The position numbers and the translations under genes were made by a program. The notes beneath the pieces were generated by a model. That model had not been told where the DNA came from. It did not search any database and worked only from the letters and a program-made list of their open reading frames with translations. A DNA stretch of 64,000 nt, from contig CAJJBR010000013.1 of NCBI GenBank assembly GCA_905182475.1, positions 1-64,000 of the forward strand, given 5' to 3'. Source of the DNA: Akkermansiaceae bacterium. Lineage in GTDB: Bacteria > Verrucomicrobiota > Verrucomicrobiia > Verrucomicrobiales > Akkermansiaceae. This document shows, in pieces, positions 54,901-62,883 of this stretch. Every line of letters starts with the position of its first letter. The first letter of the stretch is position 1.

Positions 54901-57057
54901 CTAGTCGAGTTCTTTCACCGAGACAGGTTTATTATCGGGGCCGATGAGGAGAATTTCTGTGGGACCTACGTCGATACGGATGGTGTGGTTCCGCCCTTCC
55001 GGGCCGCGGTTCACGCCTTTGAGCGGCTTTCTGGAGAGTGCGGCTTTTGATTCCGCAGAGATTTCCGCGCCATAGATATACGTGATGCCAAATTCCCTGA
55101 TCAGAGCGGCCTGGAGCAAATCCGTGTGGACTAAGGGCCTGTGGATGGAGGCCATCGGGAGCTTTACTGCATGCGTTTCCAATACTTCCAGAAAGGGGCG
55201 GCCGAGCGCGGCAAGGCGGGCTCCGGACATTCCGAGGAGGCCGGTGGTAGATTCGACGAAGAGCATTCTGAGGTCTGAGATCGGCAGGCCTACGAGATCC
55301 ACATCGGGAGGGCACTCCGCTATATACTCAGCGGCACCGAAATGCTCTGCGGTAGTGGTTGCTAGATCGTCCGCCCACATGAGCCAGGCCTCGTCCAGGG
55401 TGATGGCAGCGACATCCAGCGAAGCCTGCAGCGCGAGGCTGTAGAGAAATGCCCGGCCTGCGAAGATGCTGTCGGGATCACTGTCCTCGTAGAGCCGTAG
55501 CTCAGGGCCGTTTGAGAAAACGGCCTTTGCTTTTTCCAGAGTGGAAACGGCCTTTTCACGGAAGTCATTATCTCCGGTGATCCTGTATGCGGATGCATAG
55601 GCGGAAATCACGCGAAAGGTCGCGACTGCGTTCGCCCTGGCACCTGCTTTGCCTTGATCCATGCGCTCGTCGCGGACTTTGAGCAGTTTTCTCCGGGCGC
55701 TTTCGTAGAGCTCCCTTGCCTTCGCCGTATCGCCGCCTTTGCCCTCGGCGATTTCTTCCGGGGATTTCACGGAGGCGATGCTGTTGGCGCGGAAATACTT
55801 ACTGAGGGGGTCGACTTCCGAGGGGAGATTGCCCATGGATTTCATACCCGTGGCCTGCATCCATAGTTCCATCTCTTCCCCGGTGAGGATGGTCTTGATC
55901 TCGTCCTCTCTCCAGAGCCAGCGGTCAGTGCTGCCCGTGCTGTCCGCGCCGAGTGTGAACAGCCCGTTGCCGGCAGCGTATTTCCGCTCGATAAAATCCA
56001 GGACGCTCATCGCGCGCTCTAGGGCACGCTTGTCACCCGTGACTTCGAAGCAATCGAGCAGACTATTTACGATACTTGCCTGGGTGGCGCTATCGCGGTA
56101 GAACCCGGGGAGAGCCCATGATTTGCCGCGCCGAGAGCTGAATACGCCGCCGTCTAGGGGATCGAACATCGGGCTAGAGATAAGATCATCGAGCAGGTAG
56201 CCGGCCACCATACGGCACTTTTCGCGCAAGCTATCTGGGATCGCTTCCATGCGCGCGCCTAGGGCAAAAAGATCCAGCGCGCCGGACGGGAAGAGGCCGC
56301 CGGCTTCGTCGAAAGTCCGTGAGGCGGGATCGTAGAGGGAGGTGAGCTGACGCAAGGCTCTGGTCGCATCATTTCCCCGATCCACGCTTATCTCACGGTT
56401 ATCCATCCTCTCCAGCATGCGGCGGCGGCGGTTTTTCTGGTCCCTGCTGCTGTTCTTGAAAACATACGAGGGATCGTCCGTCCAGGTGCGCCCGACCATG
56501 ACGTGGGATTGGGAGAAAAGCGCGGTGCTGGCGTTTTTCTGTGAGGATGTCAACGGGGTCCAGGCAACCGGGTTCGCATCGGGAGTCATCCAGATCATGA
56601 GGGGAAGCTGGGGGCCGATTCCAATTTCCGCACAAAGAATAGCACTCAGTATCCCGATCTCATGGGCGGCGTCCCCGTCGATCAGGACAGGGACATAGAA
56701 GTTGTTGATTTGATCTACGACCTCAGGGTTCTTTTCCAATTCACGGAAGATTCGGTAAAACGACGACTGCTGTGGCAATGCAACGACGGCAAGGACGAGA
56801 CGGTTCGAATCCTTTGCCAGCTTGAGTGATTCCGCCGTCCACGGCTGCCAGTAAATCGCGGAATCCTTCTGGGAGCGGTAAATTTCCCCCGGCAGGCCTC
56901 CGAGCCGGTTTTCCTGAGCCCCCGCGGAAACATCGCCAGAAAACTTTCCCGGGATCTCCTCGATCCTCGTTTCCTCCCCGCCGCAACCAGCGAGAACCCA
57001 GATCCCCATGAAAAGGAACACCCTCAATAAAAAACGGCCGCAATATTTCTTAGTCAC
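54901..57057 (-). CDS. YyaL/SSP411-like lipoprotein lacking the CxxC of its thioredoxin domain
   Basis: The 718-residue precursor has a lipoprotein signal ending in VLAGC. A thioredoxin-like domain then runs to about 210 (DSNRLVLAVVALPQQSSFYRIFRELEKNP, PLMIWMTPDANPVAW) and an alpha/alpha-barrel of the N-acylglucosamine epimerase type to the end. This is the DUF255/YyaL architecture, but the usual CHWCH motif is replaced by PQQSSFY, so no thiol chemistry is expected. The GTG at 57057 fits the signal; an ATG at 57009 is an alternative. Divergent from the parA-like gene. Confidence 0.78.
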   Translation of the reverse strand: MTKKYCGRFLLRVFLFMGIWVLAGCGGEETRIEEIPGKFSGDVSAGAQENRLGGLPGEIYRSQKDSAIYWQPWTAESLKLAKDSNRLVLAVVALPQQSSFYRIFRELEKNPEVVDQINNFYVPVLIDGDAAHEIGILSAILCAEIGIGPQLPLMIWMTPDANPVAWTPLTSSQKNASTALFSQSHVMVGRTWTDDPSYVFKNSSRDQKNRRRRMLERMDNREISVDRGNDATRALRQLTSLYDPASRTFDEAGGLFPSGALDLFALGARMEAIPDSLREKCRMVAGYLLDDLISSPMFDPLDGGVFSSRRGKSWALPGFYRDSATQASIVNSLLDCFEVTGDKRALERAMSVLDFIERKYAAGNGLFTLGADSTGSTDRWLWREDEIKTILTGEEMELWMQATGMKSMGNLPSEVDPLSKYFRANSIASVKSPEEIAEGKGGDTAKARELYESARRKLLKVRDERMDQGKAGARANAVATFRVISAYASAYRITGDNDFREKAVSTLEKAKAVFSNGPELRLYEDSDPDSIFAGRAFLYSLALQASLDVAAITLDEAWLMWADDLATTTAEHFGAAEYIAECPPDVDLVGLPISDLRMLFVESTTGLLGMSGARLAALGRPFLEVLETHAVKLPMASIHRPLVHTDLLQAALIREFGITYIYGAEISAESKAALSRKPLKGVNRGPEGRNHTIRIDVGPTEILLIGPDNKPVSVKELD

Positions 57058-57172
57058 TCTCAAGTCCGAGCAGCTTCCACGAATCGCCCTCATTTGCCAA
57101 GCCACAAGAAAAGACTTCCGCTACGGGCGGCCATTGCTAATCTGCGCCAACAAATCTCATCTCTTTCCCCGC

Positions 57173-57967
57173 GTGATCAGTATCGCAATTTCCAGCCAAA
57201 AGGGAGGTGTGGGTAAAACCACACTCTCAATCAACCTCGCCCATGCCTTTGCGCGCGCAGGGCTGAACACTCTTCTAGTCGATGCCGACCCGCAGGGCTC
57301 CGTAGGCCTCTCGCTTACCAGGCAGTCGCGTTTGCTCTCCGGCTTCTATGATTTCCTAGCAGACCCGGGCATCCCAATGGAGCGACTTATCGTGCCGACT
57401 CGGTTGGAAACCTTTTCACTCGTCGCCGCAGGACAGGCCAGTGACTACGAGGCTGGGAACGGCTCGTCCGGATCGCACCTAGCACGCGTCCGCGCATTTC
57501 TAAGGAACGCCTCAGCCCGCCGCTACGATGTCTGCCTAATCGATACTGCGGCAGGACTTTTCGGAGTGACCAACGACACCATCGCCTCAGCAGACGCGCT
57601 GATCATCCCGCAGCAAGCGGAGCCGCTCGGCATCCGCTCGGTTCCGAAACTCCTGGAAGGTCTCAACCGCCTCCGCATCATCAACCCGCATCTGAACGTG
57701 CTAGGCGTGTGCCTGACCATGCTTCAGAAAAACCTCGCGGAGAGCACCGAGGCAGACTTTTCGCTGCGCCAGCTTCTCCCGCCGGAGATGCTTTTCACAA
57801 CTTCCATCCCACGCGATGACATTTTTATCAGAGCCAGTGCCAAGGGACTACCCGTCGGCGTCATGGACGGAGGCGAAGGTGCGGAGGCCGTGTTCGATTC
57901 GCTCCGTGCGGAGATTCAGGGAAAACTTGAGAAATCACAGCAACGAACTGCATTCAACGCACACTGA
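57173..57967 (+). CDS. ParA/MinD-family ATPase
   Basis: The 264-residue protein starts (GTG) with ISIAISSQKGGVGKTTLSINLAHAFAR: the deviant Walker A KGGVGKTT is at residues 10-17. Switch-like LLVDADPQGSVGLSL is near 38 and CLIDTAAGLFGVTND near 115. These define ParA-type ATPases that position chromosomes or protein cargo. The frame upstream of the GTG is open, but the conserved start is here. It overlaps the next gene by one base (TGATG). No parB is present, so cargo positioning rather than plasmid partition is likely. Confidence 0.87.
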   Translation: MISIAISSQKGGVGKTTLSINLAHAFARAGLNTLLVDADPQGSVGLSLTRQSRLLSGFYDFLADPGIPMERLIVPTRLETFSLVAAGQASDYEAGNGSSGSHLARVRAFLRNASARRYDVCLIDTAAGLFGVTNDTIASADALIIPQQAEPLGIRSVPKLLEGLNRLRIINPHLNVLGVCLTMLQKNLAESTEADFSLRQLLPPEMLFTTSIPRDDIFIRASAKGLPVGVMDGGEGAEAVFDSLRAEIQGKLEKSQQRTAFNAH

Positions 57968-58701
57968 TGGATCAGGTAAATCCGTGGCTCGACCCCTCTG
58001 AAGTTCGGCACCTCGCCGAGCAGCTTCTGCGCCCAGTGGCACCCGCCCGCCTTGCTGCAGCAGATCCCGGCTTCGACAAAGCGTTTGTAGGCTTCACCAA
58101 TCCGAATAGGCAGAGCGTGGAAACCCTCCCGCCCGAGGAGGAAGCAACACCGACACCTCCTCTGTATCAGGCAGCACCACCGGAAGCTCCGACAGCGAAA
58201 ATCCCACCGGGCATCATCGTCACCAACGAGCCGGAACCAGCCCCAAGCGCACCTGAGCCGGAACCCACCCAGCGAACCATCCCCAACCTACCTAAACCAG
58301 TCCGGGAAGAGGAACAAGCATTCACCCCGGCACCGCCCCAATCAGCTCCGACCAAGACCCGTTTCCTAAAGCGCATCGAGATTTTCCGCAACTGGCTGGC
58401 AAAGAATTTCAACGCCACGGACATCTTCATCCTAGATCGGGAAGGAAAAGTTATTTTTGACGAAAGCGGCCACGGTCGTCTCCATTTCATGGCGCGCAAC
58501 CTTGCCTTAGCATCCCGTAATACCGAAGTGCAGGGAGGAAACGTCCACGTAAAGATCGGGCCTGAAGCCATACTTGAGGTAATTCCTTGCGAAACGCCGT
58601 ATGGCCGCATCGTTCTCGGTGCCCTAGTGCCGGAGCCTCTAGCCGCCCAGCACGTCGGCACGATCACGGAAGTCCTCGTGCAAACCGCTTCCCCAGGCTG
58701 A
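57967..58701 (+). CDS. Proline-rich protein with C-terminal roadblock/LC7-like domain
   Basis: Residues 1-45 form a short conserved-looking helix (WLDPSEVRHLAEQLLRPVAP). Residues 46-130 are a proline/glutamate-rich disordered linker. The last 100 residues resemble a roadblock/LC7 domain: FILDREGKVIFDES near 156, FMARNLALASR near 177, VIPCETPYGRIVLGALV near 210. Such domains partner small GTPases or ParA-like NTPases in polarity systems. The one-base overlap with the ParA gene suggests the pair works together. The domain call is by eye. Confidence 0.65.
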   Translation: MDQVNPWLDPSEVRHLAEQLLRPVAPARLAAADPGFDKAFVGFTNPNRQSVETLPPEEEATPTPPLYQAAPPEAPTAKIPPGIIVTNEPEPAPSAPEPEPTQRTIPNLPKPVREEEQAFTPAPPQSAPTKTRFLKRIEIFRNWLAKNFNATDIFILDREGKVIFDESGHGRLHFMARNLALASRNTEVQGGNVHVKIGPEAILEVIPCETPYGRIVLGALVPEPLAAQHVGTITEVLVQTASPG

Positions 58702-58720
58702 TCCAAGGAACCGACTCCAC

Positions 58721-59635
58721 ATGCAGATTAAAGTCCAGGAACCACACGCCCGCATGGATGCATATCTGGCGAGCTGTCTGGACGAACTTTCCCGATCCCG
58801 CATCCAGGAACTGATCCGCGAGCAATACATCCTGCTCAACGGCAAGCCTGCCAAGCCCCGAGATTCAGTGAAAGCCCGGGATCTCATTTCCGTAACCATC
58901 CCAGAGGCGGTTCCGGCGGAGGCCGCGCCGCAGGACATCCCGCTCGATCTCATTTTCGAAGATGAACATCTCCTCGTCATCCACAAGGCACACGGCATGG
59001 TCGTCCATCCAGCGCCCGGCAATCCGGATGGGACGCTGGTGAATGCACTACTTCACCATTGCAAGGGGCAGCTCTCCGGTATCGGAGGAGTCGAGCGTCC
59101 CGGCATCGTCCACAGGCTCGATAAGGATACCTCGGGCTGTATTGTAGTCGCGAAAACCGATCCCGCCCACCAAGGGCTCGTCACCCAGTTTTCCGAACGA
59201 ACGACGATGGAAAAACTCTATCTCGCCGTCACCCACGGCATCCCGACTCCGGAAAAGGACACCGTCTTCACCCACATCGGGCGCCATCCGGTGAATCGCC
59301 AAAAGATGGCCGTCGTGAACCCACCGGGAGGAAAAACCGCGATCACCGATTACAAGATACTCACCACCGATCCGGCGACGAAGACAGCCCTAGTCCTTTG
59401 CCACCTCCACACGGGACGAACCCACCAGATCCGCGTTCACCTCCACCACAAGGGTGCCCCGATTCTCGGTGATCCGATATACGGGAAAAAGCACGAGATC
59501 CCCTCCCCCCGCCTAATGCTCCACGCATGGCAGCTCACTTTTAACCACCCGGTTACAGGAAAGAAGCTGCATTTCACCGCCAGCCCTCCCCCGGAATTCA
59601 AACCTTGGCTGAATCTTCAGCAGGACAGCCTGTAA
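58721..59635 (+). CDS. RluD-family 23S rRNA pseudouridine synthase
   Basis: The 304-residue enzyme has an N-terminal S4 RNA-binding domain (ARMDAYLASCLDELSRSRIQELI near 10-32). The RluA/RluD catalytic domain follows with GIVHRLDKDTSGCIVVAK near 127, where the aspartate is the nucleophile. GRTHQIRVHLHHKGAPILGDPIYG near 229 is the family's second signature. RluD-type enzymes modify helix 69 of 23S rRNA; RluC/RluA paralogues cannot be excluded. It follows the roadblock-like gene by 19 bases. Confidence 0.92.
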   Translation: MQIKVQEPHARMDAYLASCLDELSRSRIQELIREQYILLNGKPAKPRDSVKARDLISVTIPEAVPAEAAPQDIPLDLIFEDEHLLVIHKAHGMVVHPAPGNPDGTLVNALLHHCKGQLSGIGGVERPGIVHRLDKDTSGCIVVAKTDPAHQGLVTQFSERTTMEKLYLAVTHGIPTPEKDTVFTHIGRHPVNRQKMAVVNPPGGKTAITDYKILTTDPATKTALVLCHLHTGRTHQIRVHLHHKGAPILGDPIYGKKHEIPSPRLMLHAWQLTFNHPVTGKKLHFTASPPPEFKPWLNLQQDSL

Positions 59636-59804
59636 GTTTTTTCTGGAAAATATCCCGAAAAAGTCTAAACCTGTAGCTGCGTTCGATGCATATAGGAGCA
59701 GCAGGTGCCACTGGAAGGTCGGATTGTAGCGTAAAACACTTCTATCCACCTCCGGAGATTTCCTGAAAAACCTAGTCAAAACCAACCGCATAAAGAAACA
59801 ACCC

Positions 59805-60143
59805 ATGAAACTCAAACTCATCGCAGCACTTTCCCTTCTGGGAGCTGCATCATCATTCGGCGCACCCGGAATTTTCGGTAGCTCCGTGGATGCATTCACC
59901 ACTACAAGCACCGTTTATAAAGGCAAAAACTTCAGTTCTGTCCCGGATTTCAATGGAGCGATCTTGGGATTCTTCAACCCTTCGGACTCGCAGATCTTTA
60001 CCAACGCACAGATCAATACTTCCAAAAGTGGTGGCGGAGCCAATTACAGCGCTGGATTCACAGTGATCCCCGAGCCATCGGCAGCAATTCTCGGTGCCCT
60101 CGGAGCCCTCGGCTCCCTAATCCTACTTCGCAAGAGAAAATAA
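59805..60143 (+). CDS. Small PEP-CTERM sorting-signal protein
   Basis: The 112-residue precursor has a signal peptide (LKLIAALSLLGAASSFGA), a Ser/Thr/Asn-rich body of about 60 residues, and a PEP-CTERM tail. The tail is IPEPSAAILGALGALGSLILLRKRK, with the PEP motif, hydrophobic helix and basic end recognised by exosortase/EpsH. The mature part is tiny and unlike any enzyme I know. A good terminator follows. Exosortase must be encoded elsewhere. It is probably an exopolysaccharide-associated surface protein. Confidence 0.85.
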   Translation: MKLKLIAALSLLGAASSFGAPGIFGSSVDAFTTTSTVYKGKNFSSVPDFNGAILGFFNPSDSQIFTNAQINTSKSGGGANYSAGFTVIPEPSAAILGALGALGSLILLRKRK

Positions 60144-60192
60144 TCTCCCCCAGGTGAGTTGCTCGGACTTGCTCCAAGTTGCACACCCCCGG

Positions 60193-60227
60193 AGTCCGAC
60201 AGGCTTTCGAGCCTGCCGGACTTTTTC
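60193..60227 (+). terminator. Rho-independent terminator of the PEP-CTERM gene
   Basis: Stem agtccg-caggct / agcctg-cggact with loop ttcg and a single bulged position, followed by five Ts. Its position shows that the kinase gene starts after it. Confidence 0.9.
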
Positions 60228-60267
60228 TTGTTCGCATTCCTTCTCCTTCCCACCCATCCTGAGCCGC

Positions 60268-61434
60268 GTGAAGTCCGGTTTCCTAGAAAAGCTCGTCTCT
60301 CGTCTCGACCGCGTCGAGCCGGGCGAGATCCAGCAGATCGTCACCCGCTTGATCCAGGAGAAAGGCTTTCTCGAAAATGTCTTCGAAGCCCTGCAGGAAG
60401 GACTGATCATTCTCGATCCGGAGGGTAGGATCATGTTCCTCAACCGCGCTTCTTGCCGCTTCTTCGGACTCGATCCTTCCGATTCCCTTGGGGAAAAGCT
60501 CTCGACCAAGATCCGGGGAATCGACGCGATTACACTAACCAAATCCAAGCAGGCAGTTTCCCGGGATATCGAAATCTTCTACCCGGAGCACCGCCTCCTG
60601 AACTTCTACCTCTCCCCCATTGACGATGCGAAAAACCACGAACTGCCGCTGGGTCATGTCATGCTCGTGCGCGATCTCACAAGCTCCCACGCGGAAACCC
60701 AGGAGAACCTGGAATCCGAGCGACTGAATGCACTCACACTGCTTGCTGCGGGCGTCGCCCACGAGATCGGGAACCCACTCAACTCGCTCGACATTCATCT
60801 CCAGCTTCTCAAACGCAAACTCCGCAAACTCGCCCCCTCGGATCGCAAAAATCTCACGGAACATGTGGATACCGCCCGCCAGGAAATCCAACGGCTCGAT
60901 ACGATACTCAAACAGTTCCTTCACGCCGTCCGCCCAACCACACCCAGCCGCGAGGCAAGGGATCTAAATGCAGTCCTTAATCAGACACTCAACCTCCTAG
61001 AGCCAGAAATCGCCTCACGCGGGATCACCGTAAACCTCGATCTTTCCGAGACACTTCCCCCTGCCCAGATCGATCCCGACCAGTTCCAACAGGTTTTTTA
61101 CAACCTCCTTCGTAACGCCTACCAGGCCATCGCCGGGAAAGACGGCAGCATCGATATCCGCACCCGCTCAACCGATACGGATTTCCTGATTTCCATTTCC
61201 GACAATGGAACGGGAATCCCCCCGGAAAACATGGGCAGCCTCTTCGAGCCATACCGCACCACTAAGACATCCGGCACCGGCCTCGGACTCCTCATCGTCC
61301 GCCGCATCATCCGCGAGCACGGCGGGGAGATCGAAATCCAATCCCAGCCCAACGAAGGCACCAACATCCTCATCCACCTCCCCCACACAGCCCCCTCGCC
61401 AAGGCTCCTCCCTTCCCCCACCATCGACGCGTGA
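60268..61434 (+). CDS. PAS-containing sensor histidine kinase (NtrB-type)
   Basis: The 388-residue soluble kinase has an N-terminal helix and a PAS domain (LIILDPEGRIMFLNRASCRFFG near 48). The HisKA H-box is AAGVAHEIGNPLNSLDIHLQLL near 162, with the phospho-acceptor histidine in AHEIGNPL. HATPase_c motifs follow: an N box FYNLLRNAYQAI near 278, DNGTGIPPENMGSLF (G1) and GTGLGLLIVRRIIREHGG (G2). No transmembrane helix is seen, as in NtrB. The GTG at 60268 is used because a terminator at 60193-60227 lies upstream. It pairs with the sigma-54 regulator that follows. Confidence 0.9.
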   Translation: MKSGFLEKLVSRLDRVEPGEIQQIVTRLIQEKGFLENVFEALQEGLIILDPEGRIMFLNRASCRFFGLDPSDSLGEKLSTKIRGIDAITLTKSKQAVSRDIEIFYPEHRLLNFYLSPIDDAKNHELPLGHVMLVRDLTSSHAETQENLESERLNALTLLAAGVAHEIGNPLNSLDIHLQLLKRKLRKLAPSDRKNLTEHVDTARQEIQRLDTILKQFLHAVRPTTPSREARDLNAVLNQTLNLLEPEIASRGITVNLDLSETLPPAQIDPDQFQQVFYNLLRNAYQAIAGKDGSIDIRTRSTDTDFLISISDNGTGIPPENMGSLFEPYRTTKTSGTGLGLLIVRRIIREHGGEIEIQSQPNEGTNILIHLPHTAPSPRLLPSPTIDA

Positions 61435-61456
61435 GCCAAAGCCCGGTCTTCATTCA

Positions 61457-61483
61457 GTTTCAAATTTAAAGTCTAAAGTTTTG
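61457..61483. repeat. AT heptamer repeat running into the regulator start codon
   Basis: Units gtttcaa, atttaaa, gtctaaa and gttttg. The TTG start of the response regulator is the end of the last unit. Confidence 0.75.
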
Positions 61484-62848
61484 TTTCCCACCCTCCTGAT
61501 AGTTGACGACGAACGCGCCACCCGCGAAGGGCTACGCAGTGCAATGGAAGACGATTTCGAAGTCTATACAGCGGCGAACAACAGCGAGGCGCTTACCATA
61601 CTCAAAACAGAAGGCATCCAGCTCCTCCTGACGGATCTTCGACTTGGCGGCGACTCGGGGATGGATCTCATCGATACCGCATCAAAGCTCTCCGAGCCGC
61701 CAATCATCCTGATGATGACCGCCTACGGCTCGGTTGACACGGCCGTGGAAGCCATGCGCCGCGGCGCATTCCACTTCGTCACCAAGCCACTGAACATCGA
61801 CGAGGTAGAAATGCTGCTCAAACGCGCCCTCCGCTCCCGAACCTTAGAAACGGAAAACTTACAACTCACCAAGCAGGTAAAAAAGGGAGGCAGCCTCTCC
61901 CGCCTAATCGGAAAATCCCCGGAGATCAAACGCGTCACGGATCTTATCGAGCAGGTCGCGCCCACCCGCGCTACGGTGCTCATCGAAGGAGAATCGGGAA
62001 CCGGTAAGGAGATCGTAGCAAATGCCGTCCACCACCTGTCAGGCCGCCCTGCATCCAAGCTAGTTGTCGTGAACTGCGCCGCGCTTTCCTCGCAGCTCCT
62101 CGAGTCCGAGCTTTTCGGCCACGAGAAAGGCTCCTTCACCGGAGCATCCCAACGCCGGATCGGGCGCTTCGAGCAAGCCGATGGCGGAACCCTGTTTCTT
62201 GACGAAATTGGCGAGATCGACCAGACGACCCAAGTGAAGCTGCTGCGTGCGCTTTCCGAACGGTCGATTGAAAGGGTCGGTTCAAATTCACCCATCAAGG
62301 TCGATGTGCGCCTCATCGCAGCCACGAACCGACACCTCCGCCAGATGGTGGACGAGGGAAAATTCCGCGAAGACCTCTACTTTCGCCTGAATGTCGTATC
62401 GATACAGATGCCGACCCTCCGAGAAAGGCCGGAAGACATTGTGCTGATGGCAAATGCGTTCCTCAAGGAATTCGCTGAGGAAAACCAGCGTCCTGTGAAG
62501 CCCCTGAGCAATGAAGCCCTACACCTTCTGATCAGCTATTCCTGGCCGGGAAACGTGAGGGAATTAAGAACCGCCATCGAACACGGTGTCGTGATGTCGA
62601 ACGATACCGAGATCAGTGCAAATCATTTACCTGCATTCGTTAGCGGAAACGAATCCAAACCACAGGAAGCGATACAACCGACAAAAAACACCCTTCCCAC
62701 TACAGCAGATTTCAATTTGCATGCACTCGAAAGTAACGCGATCCGGAGTGCCCTCGCGCAAACCGGAGACAACCGCACACAGGCAGCCGAACTCCTTGGA
62801 ATCAGCCGCCGGACTCTCCAGCGAAAAATCAAGGAACTAGGGCTTTAA
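61481..62848 (+). CDS. Sigma-54-dependent response regulator (NtrC family)
   Basis: The 455-residue protein has a receiver domain (TLLIVDDERATREGL, phospho-acceptor aspartate in LLLTDLRLGGDSG near 49). An AAA+ domain follows with GESGTGKE near 168, the sigma-54 contact loop written GSFTGA (usually GAFTGA) near 217, and GGTLFLDEIGEI near 238. A Fis-type HTH ends it (AAELLGISRRTLQRKIKELGL). A TTG at 61481 is the only start that leads straight into the receiver; the longer open frame upstream overlaps the kinase. It activates sigma-54 promoters in response to the kinase just upstream. Target genes are unknown. Confidence 0.9.
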   Translation: MFPTLLIVDDERATREGLRSAMEDDFEVYTAANNSEALTILKTEGIQLLLTDLRLGGDSGMDLIDTASKLSEPPIILMMTAYGSVDTAVEAMRRGAFHFVTKPLNIDEVEMLLKRALRSRTLETENLQLTKQVKKGGSLSRLIGKSPEIKRVTDLIEQVAPTRATVLIEGESGTGKEIVANAVHHLSGRPASKLVVVNCAALSSQLLESELFGHEKGSFTGASQRRIGRFEQADGGTLFLDEIGEIDQTTQVKLLRALSERSIERVGSNSPIKVDVRLIAATNRHLRQMVDEGKFREDLYFRLNVVSIQMPTLRERPEDIVLMANAFLKEFAEENQRPVKPLSNEALHLLISYSWPGNVRELRTAIEHGVVMSNDTEISANHLPAFVSGNESKPQEAIQPTKNTLPTTADFNLHALESNAIRSALAQTGDNRTQAAELLGISRRTLQRKIKELGL

Positions 62849-62883
62849 ATTTTCCGTTCAATAGCATATCCACAACCCACCGT

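Noticed and set aside
60154-60267. Longer start for the histidine kinase
   Set aside because: A strong terminator (60193-60227) lies within it, so transcription of the kinase should begin later.
61205-61480. N-terminal extension of the sigma-54 regulator
   Set aside because: It is Ser/Pro-rich, overlaps the kinase in another frame, and the receiver domain begins only at 61481.
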